From: Mycolicibacterium sp. BiH015
GTDB lineage: Bacteria; Actinomycetota; Actinomycetes; Mycobacteriales; Mycobacteriaceae
DNA: 64,000 nucleotides
Reading direction: 5' to 3'
Assembly: GCF_027706845.1 (NCBI RefSeq)
Contig: NZ_JAQGCZ010000018.1
Span: 30,012 to 94,011, forward strand
The translations under genes were made by a program, and so were the position numbers. This document shows positions 40,453-50,117 of the stretch, piece after piece (the first letter of the stretch is position 1; each line of letters begins with the position of its first letter). The notes below the pieces were generated by a model that was not told the DNA's origin, made no database searches, and worked only from the letters and a program-made list of their open reading frames with translations.

Positions 40453-41342
40453 CACGCGATCAGCGTTTCGTGTCCCGCCGCACGCTGGTGTGGCGCAGGT
40501 TCCTGCGCAACCGGCCCGCGGTGGTGTCGCTGTGCGTACTCGCCGCGCTCTTCATCGCCTGCTATGCGCTGCCGCCCCTGCTGCCCTACACCCACACCGA
40601 TCTGGACTACTACGCGCTGCAGCAGCCGCCGAGCACGACGCACTGGTTCGGCACCAACGCCCTCGGCCAGGACGTGCTGGCGCAGACCTTGCGCGGAATG
40701 CAGAAGTCGATGTTGATCGGTGTCTGCGTGGCTTTCCTGTCCACGTTGATCGCCGCAACGGTGGGTGCGGTGGCGGGGTACTTCGGGGCCTGGCGCAACG
40801 CCGCACTGATGTGGCTCGTCGATCTGCTGCTGGTGGTTCCCGGCTTTCTCCTCATCGCGATCGTCACCCCCCGCATCCAGGACTCCGGGACCGAGCTGTG
40901 GCTGATCCTGTTGCTCGCGGCGTTCAGCTGGATGATCAGCGCCCGCATCGTGCGAGGTCTGACGATGAGCCTGCGCGAACGCGAGTTCGTCACCGCCGCA
41001 CGATATATGGGTGTCAGTAACTGGCGCATCATCGTCCGGCACATCATCCCGAACACGGCCTCGATCCTGATCATCGACACCACGCTCAACGTCGGCCTGG
41101 CGATACTGGCCGAAACCAGCTTGAGCTTCCTCGGATTCGGTGTCCAACCACCCGACGTGTCGTTGGGCACGCTGATCGCCGACGGCACCCGCTCGGTGAC
41201 GACGTTCCCGTGGGTGTTCCTGTTTCCGGCGGGCGTCCTTGTGCTGATCGTGTTCTGCGCCAACCTCGTCGGCGACGGACTCCGCGACGCGCTCGACCCT
41301 GGAGTGCGGCCGGCACGCCGGCGCCGGAGGGCGCCCGCATGA
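40449..41342 (+). CDS. oppC: Oligopeptide ABC transporter permease OppC
   Basis: This 297-residue second permease has an N-terminal helix, then His-Trp-Phe-Gly-Thr-Asn-Ala-Leu-Gly-Gln-Asp, the OppC/DppC signature. Its coupling helix is Phe-Val-Thr-Ala-Ala-Arg-Tyr-Met-Gly-Val. The GTG at 40449 overlaps the oppB stop (GTGA), and its own stop overlaps oppD (ATGA), so the three genes are tightly coupled. Confidence 0.92.
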   Translation: MTRDQRFVSRRTLVWRRFLRNRPAVVSLCVLAALFIACYALPPLLPYTHTDLDYYALQQPPSTTHWFGTNALGQDVLAQTLRGMQKSMLIGVCVAFLSTLIAATVGAVAGYFGAWRNAALMWLVDLLLVVPGFLLIAIVTPRIQDSGTELWLILLLAAFSWMISARIVRGLTMSLREREFVTAARYMGVSNWRIIVRHIIPNTASILIIDTTLNVGLAILAETSLSFLGFGVQPPDVSLGTLIADGTRSVTTFPWVFLFPAGVLVLIVFCANLVGDGLRDALDPGVRPARRRRRAPA

Positions 41343-43174
41343 GCCTTCTCGAGGTGCGCGACCTGCACGTCGCCTTCCCCACCGAAACAGGACAGATCCC
41401 CGCGGTGCGTGGCCTCAACTACCACGTCGACTCCGGCGAGGTCGTCGCGCTCGTCGGGGAATCCGGTGCGGGCAAGTCCGCAGGCGCCATGGCCGTCATC
41501 GGGTTGCTACCCGAGTACGCGGAGGTGACGGGTTCGGTCCGCCTGCACGACGACGAGCTGCTGGGCCTGTCCGACAAGCAGATGTCCCGCATCCGCGGCG
41601 CCAAGATCGGCACGGTGTTCCAGGACCCGATGTCGGCGCTCACGCCGGTCTACACCGTCGGCGACCAGATTGCCGAGGCCATCAGGATCCACCGCAGCGG
41701 GGTCGACGCACGCGCCGCGCGTACCCGGGCCATCGAGCTGCTGGAGCTCGTCGGCATCGCACAGCCGCAACAGCGCGCACGAGCGTTTCCACACGAATTG
41801 TCCGGTGGCGAGCGGCAACGCGTCGTGATCGCCATCGCGATCGCCAACGACCCCGACCTGCTGATCTGCGACGAGCCGACGACCGCGCTGGATGTGACGG
41901 TGCAGGCCCAGATCCTCGACGTGCTCCGCACAGCTCGCGACGTCACCGGCGCCGGGGTGTTGGTCATCACCCACGACCTCGGCGTGGTGGCCGAATTCGC
42001 CGACCGCGCGCTGGTGATGTACGCGGGCCGGGCAGTCGAGACCGCGCCGGTCGCCGACCTCTACCAAGCTCGCCGAATGCCCTACACCGCTGGGCTTCTC
42101 GGATCGGTGCCGAGACTTGACGCGCAGCAGGGCGCGCGGCTGGTGCCCATCCCCGGTGCTCCACCGTCGGTGTCCGCGCTTCCGCCCGGCTGCCCGTTCA
42201 CCCCGCGCTGCCCGCTCGCCATCGACGAATGCAGCACGGCCGAACCGGAATTGGCGCTCGTCGCCCCGAACCATCACGTCGCGTGCATTCGCAGCGAGCA
42301 CGTCGCGGGCCGAAGTGCAGCCGACATCTACGGAGTGTCGACGGCGGCACCGCCGGAGCCGGCCGCTCGCGACGACTCCGTCGTACTGCGCGTCACCGAC
42401 CTGACGAAGACCTACCAGCTGACCAAGGGCGTGGTCCTGCGGCGCCGTATCGGCGAGGTGCGCGCGGTGGACGGCATCAGTTTCGAGCTGCCCGCCGGCC
42501 GGACGCTGGGCATCGTGGGCGAATCGGGTTCGGGCAAATCGACGACGCTGCATCAAATTCTGGAGTTGACGGCCCCGCAGTCCGGCAGCATCGAAGTCCT
42601 GGGCCGCGACGTCGCAGCCCTCGACCGCGCTGGACGCAGGGCTCTTCGTGGTGATTTGCAGGTGGTGTTCCAGGATCCGGTGGCGTCGCTGGACCCTCGT
42701 CTGCCTGTGTTCGACGTGCTGGCAGAGCCGTTGCAGGCCAGTGGTTCCGGTCGAGAAGCCACCCGCGAGCGGGTCGGCGAACTCCTGACCGTGGTGGGTT
42801 TGCGCCGCGAGGACGCCAGCCGGTATCCGGCGGAGTTCTCCGGTGGTCAGAAGCAGCGCATCGGCATCGCGCGGGCACTTGCGCTGCGGCCGAAGATCCT
42901 TGCGCTCGACGAGCCCGTATCCGCGCTCGACGTGTCCATCCAGGCGGGCATCATCAATCTGCTACTGGATCTGCAGGACCGCTTCGGGCTCGCGTACCTG
43001 TTCGTGTCGCATGACCTGTCCGTGGTACGTCACCTCGCCCACCGGGTGGCGGTGATGCACAGGGGCGTCATCGTCGAGCAGGGCGACAGCGAGCAGGTGT
43101 TCGAGAACCCCCAGCACGAATACACCCGGCGGTTGCTCGCCGCGGTTCCCCGCCCGCACCCCGATCCCGATTAG
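41339..43174 (+). CDS. oppD: Oligopeptide ABC transporter ATPase OppD (double-domain)
   Basis: This 611-residue protein has two complete nucleotide-binding domains in one chain. The first has Gly-Glu-Ser-Gly-Ala-Gly-Lys-Ser, Leu-Ser-Gly-Gly-Glu-Arg-Gln and Leu-Ile-Cys-Asp-Glu-Pro. The second has Gly-Glu-Ser-Gly-Ser-Gly-Lys-Ser, Phe-Ser-Gly-Gly-Gln-Lys-Gln and Leu-Ala-Leu-Asp-Glu-Pro. Between them is a Cys-rich Cys-Pro-Phe-Thr-Pro-Arg-Cys-Pro segment, usual at the end of OppD/OppF units. The fused form replaces separate OppD and OppF. Confidence 0.93.
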   Translation: MSLLEVRDLHVAFPTETGQIPAVRGLNYHVDSGEVVALVGESGAGKSAGAMAVIGLLPEYAEVTGSVRLHDDELLGLSDKQMSRIRGAKIGTVFQDPMSALTPVYTVGDQIAEAIRIHRSGVDARAARTRAIELLELVGIAQPQQRARAFPHELSGGERQRVVIAIAIANDPDLLICDEPTTALDVTVQAQILDVLRTARDVTGAGVLVITHDLGVVAEFADRALVMYAGRAVETAPVADLYQARRMPYTAGLLGSVPRLDAQQGARLVPIPGAPPSVSALPPGCPFTPRCPLAIDECSTAEPELALVAPNHHVACIRSEHVAGRSAADIYGVSTAAPPEPAARDDSVVLRVTDLTKTYQLTKGVVLRRRIGEVRAVDGISFELPAGRTLGIVGESGSGKSTTLHQILELTAPQSGSIEVLGRDVAALDRAGRRALRGDLQVVFQDPVASLDPRLPVFDVLAEPLQASGSGREATRERVGELLTVVGLRREDASRYPAEFSGGQKQRIGIARALALRPKILALDEPVSALDVSIQAGIINLLLDLQDRFGLAYLFVSHDLSVVRHLAHRVAVMHRGVIVEQGDSEQVFENPQHEYTRRLLAAVPRPHPDPD

Positions 43175-43185
43175 AGTCGACGTCT

Positions 43186-44889
43186 ATGAATTCGCGAGCA
43201 GACACAAAGTCGCATGGTTTGGCCCTCAGAGGTGCGATTGTGCGTCTGCTCGCGGTAGGGACGGTAGCGGCGCTGGTCCTGACCGGCTGCTCCAGCGGCA
43301 CGAACGACGTCCCCTCGGCCGGCGGCAACGCCGAGTTGGGTGCGACCGCCGACATCAATCCGCAGGACCCGGCGACGCTGCAGCAGGGCGGCAACCTGCG
43401 GCTGGCCCTGCCCGGCTTTCCGCCCAACTTCAACTATCTCCACGTCGACAGCCCCGGTGAGTACAACAGGATTCTTCGGGCGACGATGCCGCGCGCGTTC
43501 TTCATCAAGCCCGACGGGGAGATGACGGTCAACACCGACTACTTCACCGATGTCGAGCTGACGAGCGAGGACCCCCAGGTCGTCACGTACACGATCAACC
43601 CGAAGGCGGTCTGGTCGGACGGGACTCCGATCACGTGGGAGGACCTCGCGGCTCAGATCAACGCCACCAGCGGCAAGGACAAGCGCTTCCTGTTCGCCTC
43701 GCCCAACGGCAGCGAGCGCGTGGCGTCGGTCACCAAGGGTGTCGACGACCGGCAGGCGGTCATCACGTTCGCGAGCCATTTCGCCGACTGGCGAGGCATG
43801 TTCGCAGGCAACGCGATGTTGGCGCCGAAGTCGATGACCTCTGATCCCGAGGTGTTCAACAAGGGCTTCCTCAACGGACCCTCGGCATCGGCGGGACCGT
43901 TCATCATCTCGACGGTCGATCGCGGCGCGCAGCGAATCGTGTTGAGCCGCAACCCGAAATGGTGGGGCACGCCGCCGCTGCTCGACACCATCACCTACAG
44001 CGTCCTCGATGACGCTGCGGTGATTCCCGCGCTGGAGAACAACGCGCTCGACGTCGCGGGGCTGTTGACGCTGGACGATCTCGAGCGTGCCCGCCGCGCC
44101 CAGGGCGTGTCGATCCGCCGTGCACCTGCGCCCAGCTGGAGCCACATGACGTTCAACGGCGCCGAGGGCGCGCTGCTGTCGGACCCCGCGCTGCGCGCCG
44201 CGATCGCGAAAGGCATTGACCGCCAAGCCATCGCCGCGGTGACGCAACGTGGGCTGACCGACAACCCCGTTCCGCTGAACAACCACATCTACCTGGCCGG
44301 CCAGGAGGGTTACCAGGACAACAGCGTCGGCTTCGATCCGGAAGCCGCCAAGAGCGAGCTCGATGCGCTCGGATGGCGACTCAACGGCCAGTTCCGCGAG
44401 AAGGACGGAAAGCAGTTGACACTCCGCGACGTCTTCTACGACGGGCAGAGCACCCGCGCCACCGGTCAGATCACGCAGAATCAGCTCGCACAGATCGGCG
44501 TCAACGTCCAGCTCATGCCGGTCGCGGGCGGTTCGCTGTTCACCGATTACGTGATTCCGGGTAATTTCGACATCGCCCAGTTCGCTTGGGGCGGTGACGC
44601 GTTTCCGCTGGCCAGCCTCACGCAGATCTACGCCGACGGCGGAGAGAGCAACTTCGGCAAGATCGGCAGCCCGCAGATCGACGCCAAGATCGAGGAGACC
44701 CTGTCGGAGCTGGACCCGGCCAAGGCCCGCGAGCTGGCCAACGAATTGGACAAGATGATCTGGGCGGAGAATCACAGCCTGCCGCTGGTGCAGTCCGCCG
44801 GGAACGCGGCGGTCCGAAGCAATCTCGCGAACTACGGCCCAGCGGGAATCGGCGACATCAACTTCTCGGCGATCGGATTTATGAAGTAG
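43186..44889 (+). CDS. oppA: Oligopeptide-binding lipoprotein OppA
   Basis: This 567-residue solute-binding protein is of the SBP_bac_5 family. A lipobox Leu-Thr-Gly-Cys follows a hydrophobic stretch at about residues 17-32, so it is tethered to the outer face. The body has Thr-Tyr-Thr-Ile-Asn-Pro-Lys-Ala-Val-Trp and Ala-Lys-Ser-Glu-Leu-Asp typical of the family. The first 23 codons coincide with a hairpin repeat; a GTG at 43237 just before the hydrophobic stretch would also give a functional signal peptide. It starts 11 bp after oppD. Confidence 0.92.
   Translation: MNSRADTKSHGLALRGAIVRLLAVGTVAALVLTGCSSGTNDVPSAGGNAELGATADINPQDPATLQQGGNLRLALPGFPPNFNYLHVDSPGEYNRILRATMPRAFFIKPDGEMTVNTDYFTDVELTSEDPQVVTYTINPKAVWSDGTPITWEDLAAQINATSGKDKRFLFASPNGSERVASVTKGVDDRQAVITFASHFADWRGMFAGNAMLAPKSMTSDPEVFNKGFLNGPSASAGPFIISTVDRGAQRIVLSRNPKWWGTPPLLDTITYSVLDDAAVIPALENNALDVAGLLTLDDLERARRAQGVSIRRAPAPSWSHMTFNGAEGALLSDPALRAAIAKGIDRQAIAAVTQRGLTDNPVPLNNHIYLAGQEGYQDNSVGFDPEAAKSELDALGWRLNGQFREKDGKQLTLRDVFYDGQSTRATGQITQNQLAQIGVNVQLMPVAGGSLFTDYVIPGNFDIAQFAWGGDAFPLASLTQIYADGGESNFGKIGSPQIDAKIEETLSELDPAKARELANELDKMIWAENHSLPLVQSAGNAAVRSNLANYGPAGIGDINFSAIGFMK
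43193..43254. repeat. GCGAGCAGAC-type hairpin inside the 5' end of oppA
   Basis: Arms 43193-43214 and 43233-43254 match at 19 of 22 positions with an 18-nt loop. The arm core is the same as in 36272-36329. Its location directly after the annotated ATG could control oppA translation or reflect insertion of a mobile repeat at the gene start. Confidence 0.75.
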
Positions 44890-46144
44890 TCGAGTTGGCG
44901 ATCTCCCGCACAGCCTTGGGCACCGCACCCGGTACCGCCGACTCGGCGCGGGCTGCCACGGCGATGGCACGTACCAGCAGCCGGACGGTGAGGTTTGCAG
45001 GCAGCGCGTCCAGCTCTGCAGATCGGGAGCCGAGTTCGTGGATCGTGCCGGCATGAATCGCCTTGCAGATCTCCAACGCCGCATGCTCGCGGGTGTCGAG
45101 GATGCTGTGGCCCGCGGTCGGCAGGTCGACGAGCACCGAGTCGGGAATGAGGTCGGCGATGCGACGCGCCACTTCCGGCGGGGTGGTCAGGTCGCGCCCT
45201 CCTGAGATCACTGCCGCCGGCCACGTGAAGCTGGGCATCGCCGAGGGCAGATCGTAGGGTTCCGCCACGAATTCCACATCCCCGGTGGCCATTTCACGAA
45301 AAGCGATTGCAGGGTCGAGCGGTCCCCCGTCTGGCACGGCGCCGTAGTTCAACTCGCGGTAGGCGATCCGCTCGACGAGGTCCGGCTCGTGGTGGTAGGG
45401 CGTCTTGCGCTCCAACAGCTTGCGGGTTCCGAGTCCGACCGCCGCCCACAGGAGATCGCGACCGGCCAACAGCAGGTCGAGCTGCCGCCGTAGAACGTCG
45501 GGACCCGCTGCGCCGTACATGTCGCCGATCAACTGAACATCCTTGGACGACAACACACCATCAGCGGCCAACCGTCGCACCCGACACGCCAGGTCGGCGC
45601 TGCCGGGAGCGGCACCGTCCCACAGCACCTTGCGGGTCTGCGTGCGGACCACGTCGATGTCCCCGGCCGACAGCAGCGGTGAATCCAACACCATCGCGTG
45701 CACACGGCCCGGGTGCCGCACCCCCATGCCTGCGGCCAGATACGACCCGTAGGAGGTGCCGTACACGACGGCCTTGTCCACCTTGGCGTCGTCGAGCACA
45801 GCGGCGATGTCGTCCACCGCGGCATCGATGGTCAGCGCCTCGGGCGGCAGGTCTGCCCCGGCGTCATCGTGACGTGACAGCCCCACTCCGCGGTGTTCGA
45901 CCATGATGACGTCGAGTCCCGCGACGGCGGCGCGCCGACGGAAGGCCCGGTAGAGCGCGATCGACGCGGCGCCCGGCCCGCCGGGGATGACGACGAACGG
46001 GTGTGCCGATTTCCGGCCGGTTCGCACGTAGAACACGTCGAATCGCTCATCCCGGCCGGCTCGGACCGGCCTGCGCACCGGACGCACCCCCGGCAGCGCC
46101 GCGAGCTTGTCGTGCGCCCGGCGACGCCTGGCATTCATCGTCAT
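44879..46144 (-). CDS. Alpha/beta-hydrolase (proline-iminopeptidase/TAP-like)
   Basis: This 421-residue hydrolase has an oxyanion stretch Ile-Pro-Gly-Gly-Pro-Gly-Ala-Ala, a nucleophile elbow Gly-Thr-Ser-Tyr-Gly, an Asp in Gly-Gly-Arg-Asp-Leu-Thr-Thr and a catalytic His in Ala-Gly-His-Ser. This order fits the peptidase S33 group. No signal peptide is apparent. The start is ATG 46144 or 46138. Its 3' end overlaps that of oppA by 11 bp in convergent orientation. A peptidase next to a peptide importer is suggestive, but the link is inferred. Confidence 0.85.
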   Translation of the reverse strand: MTMNARRRRAHDKLAALPGVRPVRRPVRAGRDERFDVFYVRTGRKSAHPFVVIPGGPGAASIALYRAFRRRAAVAGLDVIMVEHRGVGLSRHDDAGADLPPEALTIDAAVDDIAAVLDDAKVDKAVVYGTSYGSYLAAGMGVRHPGRVHAMVLDSPLLSAGDIDVVRTQTRKVLWDGAAPGSADLACRVRRLAADGVLSSKDVQLIGDMYGAAGPDVLRRQLDLLLAGRDLLWAAVGLGTRKLLERKTPYHHEPDLVERIAYRELNYGAVPDGGPLDPAIAFREMATGDVEFVAEPYDLPSAMPSFTWPAAVISGGRDLTTPPEVARRIADLIPDSVLVDLPTAGHSILDTREHAALEICKAIHAGTIHELGSRSAELDALPANLTVRLLVRAIAVAARAESAVPGAVPKAVREIANSTTS

Positions 46145-46191
46145 CAAGGCACATTGTGCCTTGCGCTTCGCGGGGGCGGCACCCGACGCCG

Positions 46192-48849
46192 TCAGCCTGC
46201 GATGAGCTCGATGTGCTGCGCGCTGCGAACGTCGGCATAGCGCTGTGGGCTGCACGTCAGGATGATGACCTGACCGTCACCGGCGACGGCGTCGAATACC
46301 TCTGCCATCTTCGTCAGCCGATCGGCGTCGGTGAAACCCAGCGCGTCGTCGATGACGACGGGCACTTTGTCCTCCTTGGCGACCAGCGCTGCGCTCGCAA
46401 GACGGGCCACGATCCCCAGCTGTTCCTTGGCACCCCCGGACAGGGACTCGTAGGGCACCGTGCGGCCCGACAGCGTGCGGTGCCCGATGCGCAATGCGCT
46501 GTCGACGTCCACCTCGAACGTCTCCCCGAAAACGATGCGCCCCAACCGTTGCACTTCGCTGCGGTACGGATCGACGTAGCGCTGCCGCATCGCGTCACGA
46601 TGCCTGCCCATGACCGACCTGAGCAGCTGCGCGGCCCGCGCCCGGCGCTGCACCCGGACGAACTCGGCCTCGGCGCGCTCGCGTTCGGTTTCGGCGGCAT
46701 CGAGGCTGCCCTTGCGTCCCTCTGTGCCGAACACCTTCAGCTGCGCGGAAACCTCCCGCAGCGCGTCCGCGACCGCCTCCCGCCGAACATCGACGACCCG
46801 CATACTGCGCTCGGCGTCGGCCAGGGCGGCCGCGACGGCCGCGGGCTGGTGACGGGCCAACTCCTCGCCGAGCTGTGCGACGAGGGCTGCGGCTTTGCCC
46901 GTGGCCTCCGCGTCGGCTTCGGTCTTCACGGCGAGCTCATCGTCGCCGATCACCTCGCGCTGCTCGGCAAGTCGCCTACTGCAGGCAGCCAACTCGTTCT
47001 GCGCGGACTGCAGCTTCTCCATCAGACGTGCCGTGTGCAGTTCGCGCTTCGCCAGGAGCTTGCCGGCTTGTTCGGCGACCTTCGCCTGGGTCTCGCAGTC
47101 ACGGATGGCCTCCTGGTTCTTGGCGATCGCTTCGATGAGTTCGAGACGCTGAGCACCAGGGTCCAGCGCTTCACCGGTGGCCGGATCGAACAGACCGTCC
47201 TCTGCGGGCAGCCTTGCCCCCACGACATCGAGCCGCGCGCGCAGGTCCTCTGCGGAGCCATCGACGGTCAGCGCCTCAAGAACGGCACGCACCTGCTGAT
47301 GGGTTGCGCGCAGTTCCTGCCTGCGACGATCGAGCGTCCTCGCGGCCGCGACATCGGCGACGCCGGCCCGATGCAGGGCCTCGGCCAGAATGTCTGTCGC
47401 GGCGTCGAGCTTTGCCTTGGTGGCGGCGGCCGACGCGCCGGGCACGACCCGTATCGACAACACGCCCGGGACGTCGAACCCGGTCTCCGAGGAAATGCCC
47501 GCAGCCCATCGCTGTCCTGCGCTCACCGTCGCGACCTCGTCGCCGGTTCGGACCTTCACGTCGGCAGTCGCGACCACCTCGATGTGCGCCGACGTCTGCT
47601 CGACGGCAGCTGCGGCGCGGTCGACAACGACGGCGGCTTCCTCGATGGCGGCCATCAGCGTGTCGGTCAACGTCATCGAGTCGAGTTCGCGAGCTACGGC
47701 TTGCAATTCGCGTTGATGCCGTTCGAGGGTGGCGATCCTGCCGGTGAGGCGATCCACTTCTTCGCGATCGGAAAGGCGTTGCACCGCAGTACGCGCCGCA
47801 TCGACGCGCGCCTGGCTGGCAGCGACCACCGTCTTCGCGTGCGCTGCCGTCTCGTCGGCAGCCACCTTCATCTCGCGGGCGGTGTCGAGATCGTCGGCGG
47901 CGGCAGCGCATTCGCCGTGCAGCCGCTCGACCGCCGCGGTCCGCTCGTCGATGTCGGCACGTGTTCGGCGCCGCTCGGTGAGCGCGGTCTGGGACGCCGC
48001 GTGGGTGGACGCGGCGGCCTCGGCACGCACGGTCGCATGGTCGAGCTCACCCTGCAGTTCGGCGACCTTCTGCGCGGCCTCGGATGCAGCCGCCAGTCGC
48101 TGTGCGGCAGCGGCACTTTCGGCGGCGACGACGGCCAGATCAGCGGTCAGCGTCGCGTGCCTGCGGGCGGCGTCCTCGACTTCGGCCACGGCAGCCGCGC
48201 ACCGAGCGACCTCCTGATCGGCGTTCTGCAGGCGCGTGGTAGCGGCTGCCCATTCGCCGGTGGAGCGCCCTGTCGATGTGAAATAGCGCCGGTATTCGCC
48301 GTCGATGCGATCGACGAGAAGGCTGTCCGCCGCACCGCCGGGAGCGGGGTCATCGTCGTCGACGTCGCCGGCGACAACGTCGAGCGCCCGCGACAGCGCG
48401 TCACAGCTGGAGAGGTCCGCGGCGGTGGTCGGTGCGGATTGCAGCACCCGTTGCGCCTGCCACAGGTCGAGGTCGACCGTTTCGGCGAGCATTGCCCGCA
48501 CCCGTTCGTGTGCCTCGTCTCCGGTGAGCTGCTCGCGGCGCGGCGCGACGACCGTCAGCTCAGTTTCGGGCTTCTTGTGGAACCGTTTGCGATACACGAA
48601 ACGGTAGGGACCCGCGGAGATCTCGGCCGTCACCTCGGCCCCCACGTCGGCGTGGGTGGGCTTGACCTGCTTGACCTCCTTCTTGGACGAGCGGTCCTTG
48701 GATTCCAGCAGCAAGTCGAGCGCTTCGAGCATCGACGATTTGCCGATCTCGTTCGCACCGCTGACGACCACCACACCGCGATCGGGAAACTCGATGTCGC
48801 GGTGCGTGATTCCGCGGTAGTTCGTGAGCACCAGACGATGTAGTTTCAC
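46192..48849 (-). CDS. SMC/SbcC-like AAA ATPase (Rv1278/YhaN-like)
   Basis: This 885-residue protein has an N-terminal P-loop Ser-Gly-Ala-Asn-Glu-Ile-Gly-Lys-Ser-Ser, a long Ala/Glu/Arg-rich coiled coil through the middle, and a C-terminal Leu-Ser-Gly-Gly-Ala-Lys-Glu-Gln signature with Walker B Val-Val-Ile-Asp-Asp-Ala. It resembles SbcC/Rad50 ATPases and the YhaN group. The GTG at 48849 overlaps the metallophosphoesterase stop (GTGA), so the two likely form a DNA-end or structure processing complex. Length and position match Rv1278. Confidence 0.88.
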   Translation of the reverse strand: MKLHRLVLTNYRGITHRDIEFPDRGVVVVSGANEIGKSSMLEALDLLLESKDRSSKKEVKQVKPTHADVGAEVTAEISAGPYRFVYRKRFHKKPETELTVVAPRREQLTGDEAHERVRAMLAETVDLDLWQAQRVLQSAPTTAADLSSCDALSRALDVVAGDVDDDDPAPGGAADSLLVDRIDGEYRRYFTSTGRSTGEWAAATTRLQNADQEVARCAAAVAEVEDAARRHATLTADLAVVAAESAAAAQRLAAASEAAQKVAELQGELDHATVRAEAAASTHAASQTALTERRRTRADIDERTAAVERLHGECAAAADDLDTAREMKVAADETAAHAKTVVAASQARVDAARTAVQRLSDREEVDRLTGRIATLERHQRELQAVARELDSMTLTDTLMAAIEEAAVVVDRAAAAVEQTSAHIEVVATADVKVRTGDEVATVSAGQRWAAGISSETGFDVPGVLSIRVVPGASAAATKAKLDAATDILAEALHRAGVADVAAARTLDRRRQELRATHQQVRAVLEALTVDGSAEDLRARLDVVGARLPAEDGLFDPATGEALDPGAQRLELIEAIAKNQEAIRDCETQAKVAEQAGKLLAKRELHTARLMEKLQSAQNELAACSRRLAEQREVIGDDELAVKTEADAEATGKAAALVAQLGEELARHQPAAVAAALADAERSMRVVDVRREAVADALREVSAQLKVFGTEGRKGSLDAAETERERAEAEFVRVQRRARAAQLLRSVMGRHRDAMRQRYVDPYRSEVQRLGRIVFGETFEVDVDSALRIGHRTLSGRTVPYESLSGGAKEQLGIVARLASAALVAKEDKVPVVIDDALGFTDADRLTKMAEVFDAVAGDGQVIILTCSPQRYADVRSAQHIELIAG

Positions 48850-49994
48850 GCCGCCCCTCCCTGCGCGAGCCGTAGCAGCAGGGCGAGCGCGGCGCGTGCG
48901 TCCTCGGCATCGTCGCCGGCCGCGCGGGCCGTGCTCACCAACTCTTCGACAGCGGCCGCCGCGAATCCTCCGATACCGAGATCGTCGAACTCCCCATCGG
49001 CGGGTATCACGGCGATGTCGGTCTCCTTGTCCCACGGCAGGAGAGCCGCGAACAACCGCGCATAGCGGTCCAGGCAGGTGTCGAGCGCGGCGCGGTCGGT
49101 GACGGTGAGTGAGCCGGTGAGCCCCAGCCTGATCACCGTACGCTCCTTGTCGGGCATCTGGTCGAGGTTGATGTCGAGATCGGCCACGTCGCGGCTGCTG
49201 TCCACCGAGTGCTTCAGAGACATGAAGCGCCAGGCGCCGACCCGGTGCGCGTCGGCCTGCACCGGCCGTGCGTCGTCTGATTCGTCGATATGCACCGTGA
49301 GCACATGGCCGGGGTCGGGTTCGATGTCGTCGTAGTTGGTCACCTCGGGTGAGCCCGAATACCAGATGCGCCCCGTGGAGCCCACACTCATGCGAGAGTG
49401 CTTGTCCCCCAAAGCGACATAGTGCACAGCACCGCGCGCGATAGCGGCCTCCACGGCGGCGAGTCCGATCAGCGACGGCCTGTCCTTGTCCGGAACCAGG
49501 ATGTCGACGGCGCCGTGGCCGACGACGATGCGGGTCACTCCATCCGCCGGCAGACCCTCGAGCACCTCGGCGACCAGGTCGGTGGTGGGCGCCTTGGAAA
49601 ACCAAGGCGCGGCAACCAGTTGCACGCCCGGGCGCACCTCGTGAACACCCGGGGTGTCGAGCACGATCACGTTCTCCGGCTTCTCGGACGTGAACAGTGC
49701 ACTGGTGTACACCGACGATGCGTCCAGCGGATCGTGGTTGCCGGGCAGCAGGTACACCGGCACCGTGATGCCACGCATCACCTCCAGCGCCGTGCTGACC
49801 TCACGCGGGGCGAGCTGGTTGTGCTCGAAGACGTCGCCGGAGACGACCACGAACTCCGCGGCCAGGTCGGTGGCCAGCGGCCCGAGAGCAGCCACAGCAC
49901 CTCGCCTAGCGGCCGAATAGCGCGGCTGCGCATCCCCGTTGAGGTAGTGGCGGGTCATTCCGAGCTGCCAGTCAGCCGTGTGGAGAAAACGCAT
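48846..49994 (-). CDS. SbcD/YhaO-like metallophosphoesterase (Rv1277-like)
   Basis: This 382-residue calcineurin-like phosphoesterase has all metal motifs: His-Thr-Ala-Asp-Trp, Gly-Asp-Val-Phe-Glu, Gly-Asn-His-Asp and Gly-His-Gly-Ala-Val-Asp. A second His pair is in Gly-Asp-Lys-His-Ser. By analogy with SbcD/Mre11 it would be the nuclease partner of the coupled ATPase. The ATG at 49994 begins right at the first motif, with AAAGGA upstream. It diverges from the SixA-like gene. Confidence 0.9.
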   Translation of the reverse strand: MRFLHTADWQLGMTRHYLNGDAQPRYSAARRGAVAALGPLATDLAAEFVVVSGDVFEHNQLAPREVSTALEVMRGITVPVYLLPGNHDPLDASSVYTSALFTSEKPENVIVLDTPGVHEVRPGVQLVAAPWFSKAPTTDLVAEVLEGLPADGVTRIVVGHGAVDILVPDKDRPSLIGLAAVEAAIARGAVHYVALGDKHSRMSVGSTGRIWYSGSPEVTNYDDIEPDPGHVLTVHIDESDDARPVQADAHRVGAWRFMSLKHSVDSSRDVADLDINLDQMPDKERTVIRLGLTGSLTVTDRAALDTCLDRYARLFAALLPWDKETDIAVIPADGEFDDLGIGGFAAAAVEELVSTARAAGDDAEDARAALALLLRLAQGGAA

Positions 49995-50117
49995 CTCAGC
50001 CCATCCTTTCCCGTCAGGTGCCCTGGGCGCCCTCGTTTTCTTGAAGGGCATCGCTACTGTAGGTCCGGCCCCCGACAAGTCCGTGGACGCGCACCGGCAT
50101 GCCTTACGGTTGATGAG

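Noticed and set aside
43171..45084. 637-codon minus-strand frame opposite oppA
   Set aside because: Shadow of oppA; no start signal or family motif.
46003..48843. 946-codon plus-strand open frame
   Set aside because: It lies fully antisense to the SMC-like ATPase gene, has no domain and reads as Arg/Gly/His-rich sequence. Long antisense frames are common in high-GC mycobacterial DNA.
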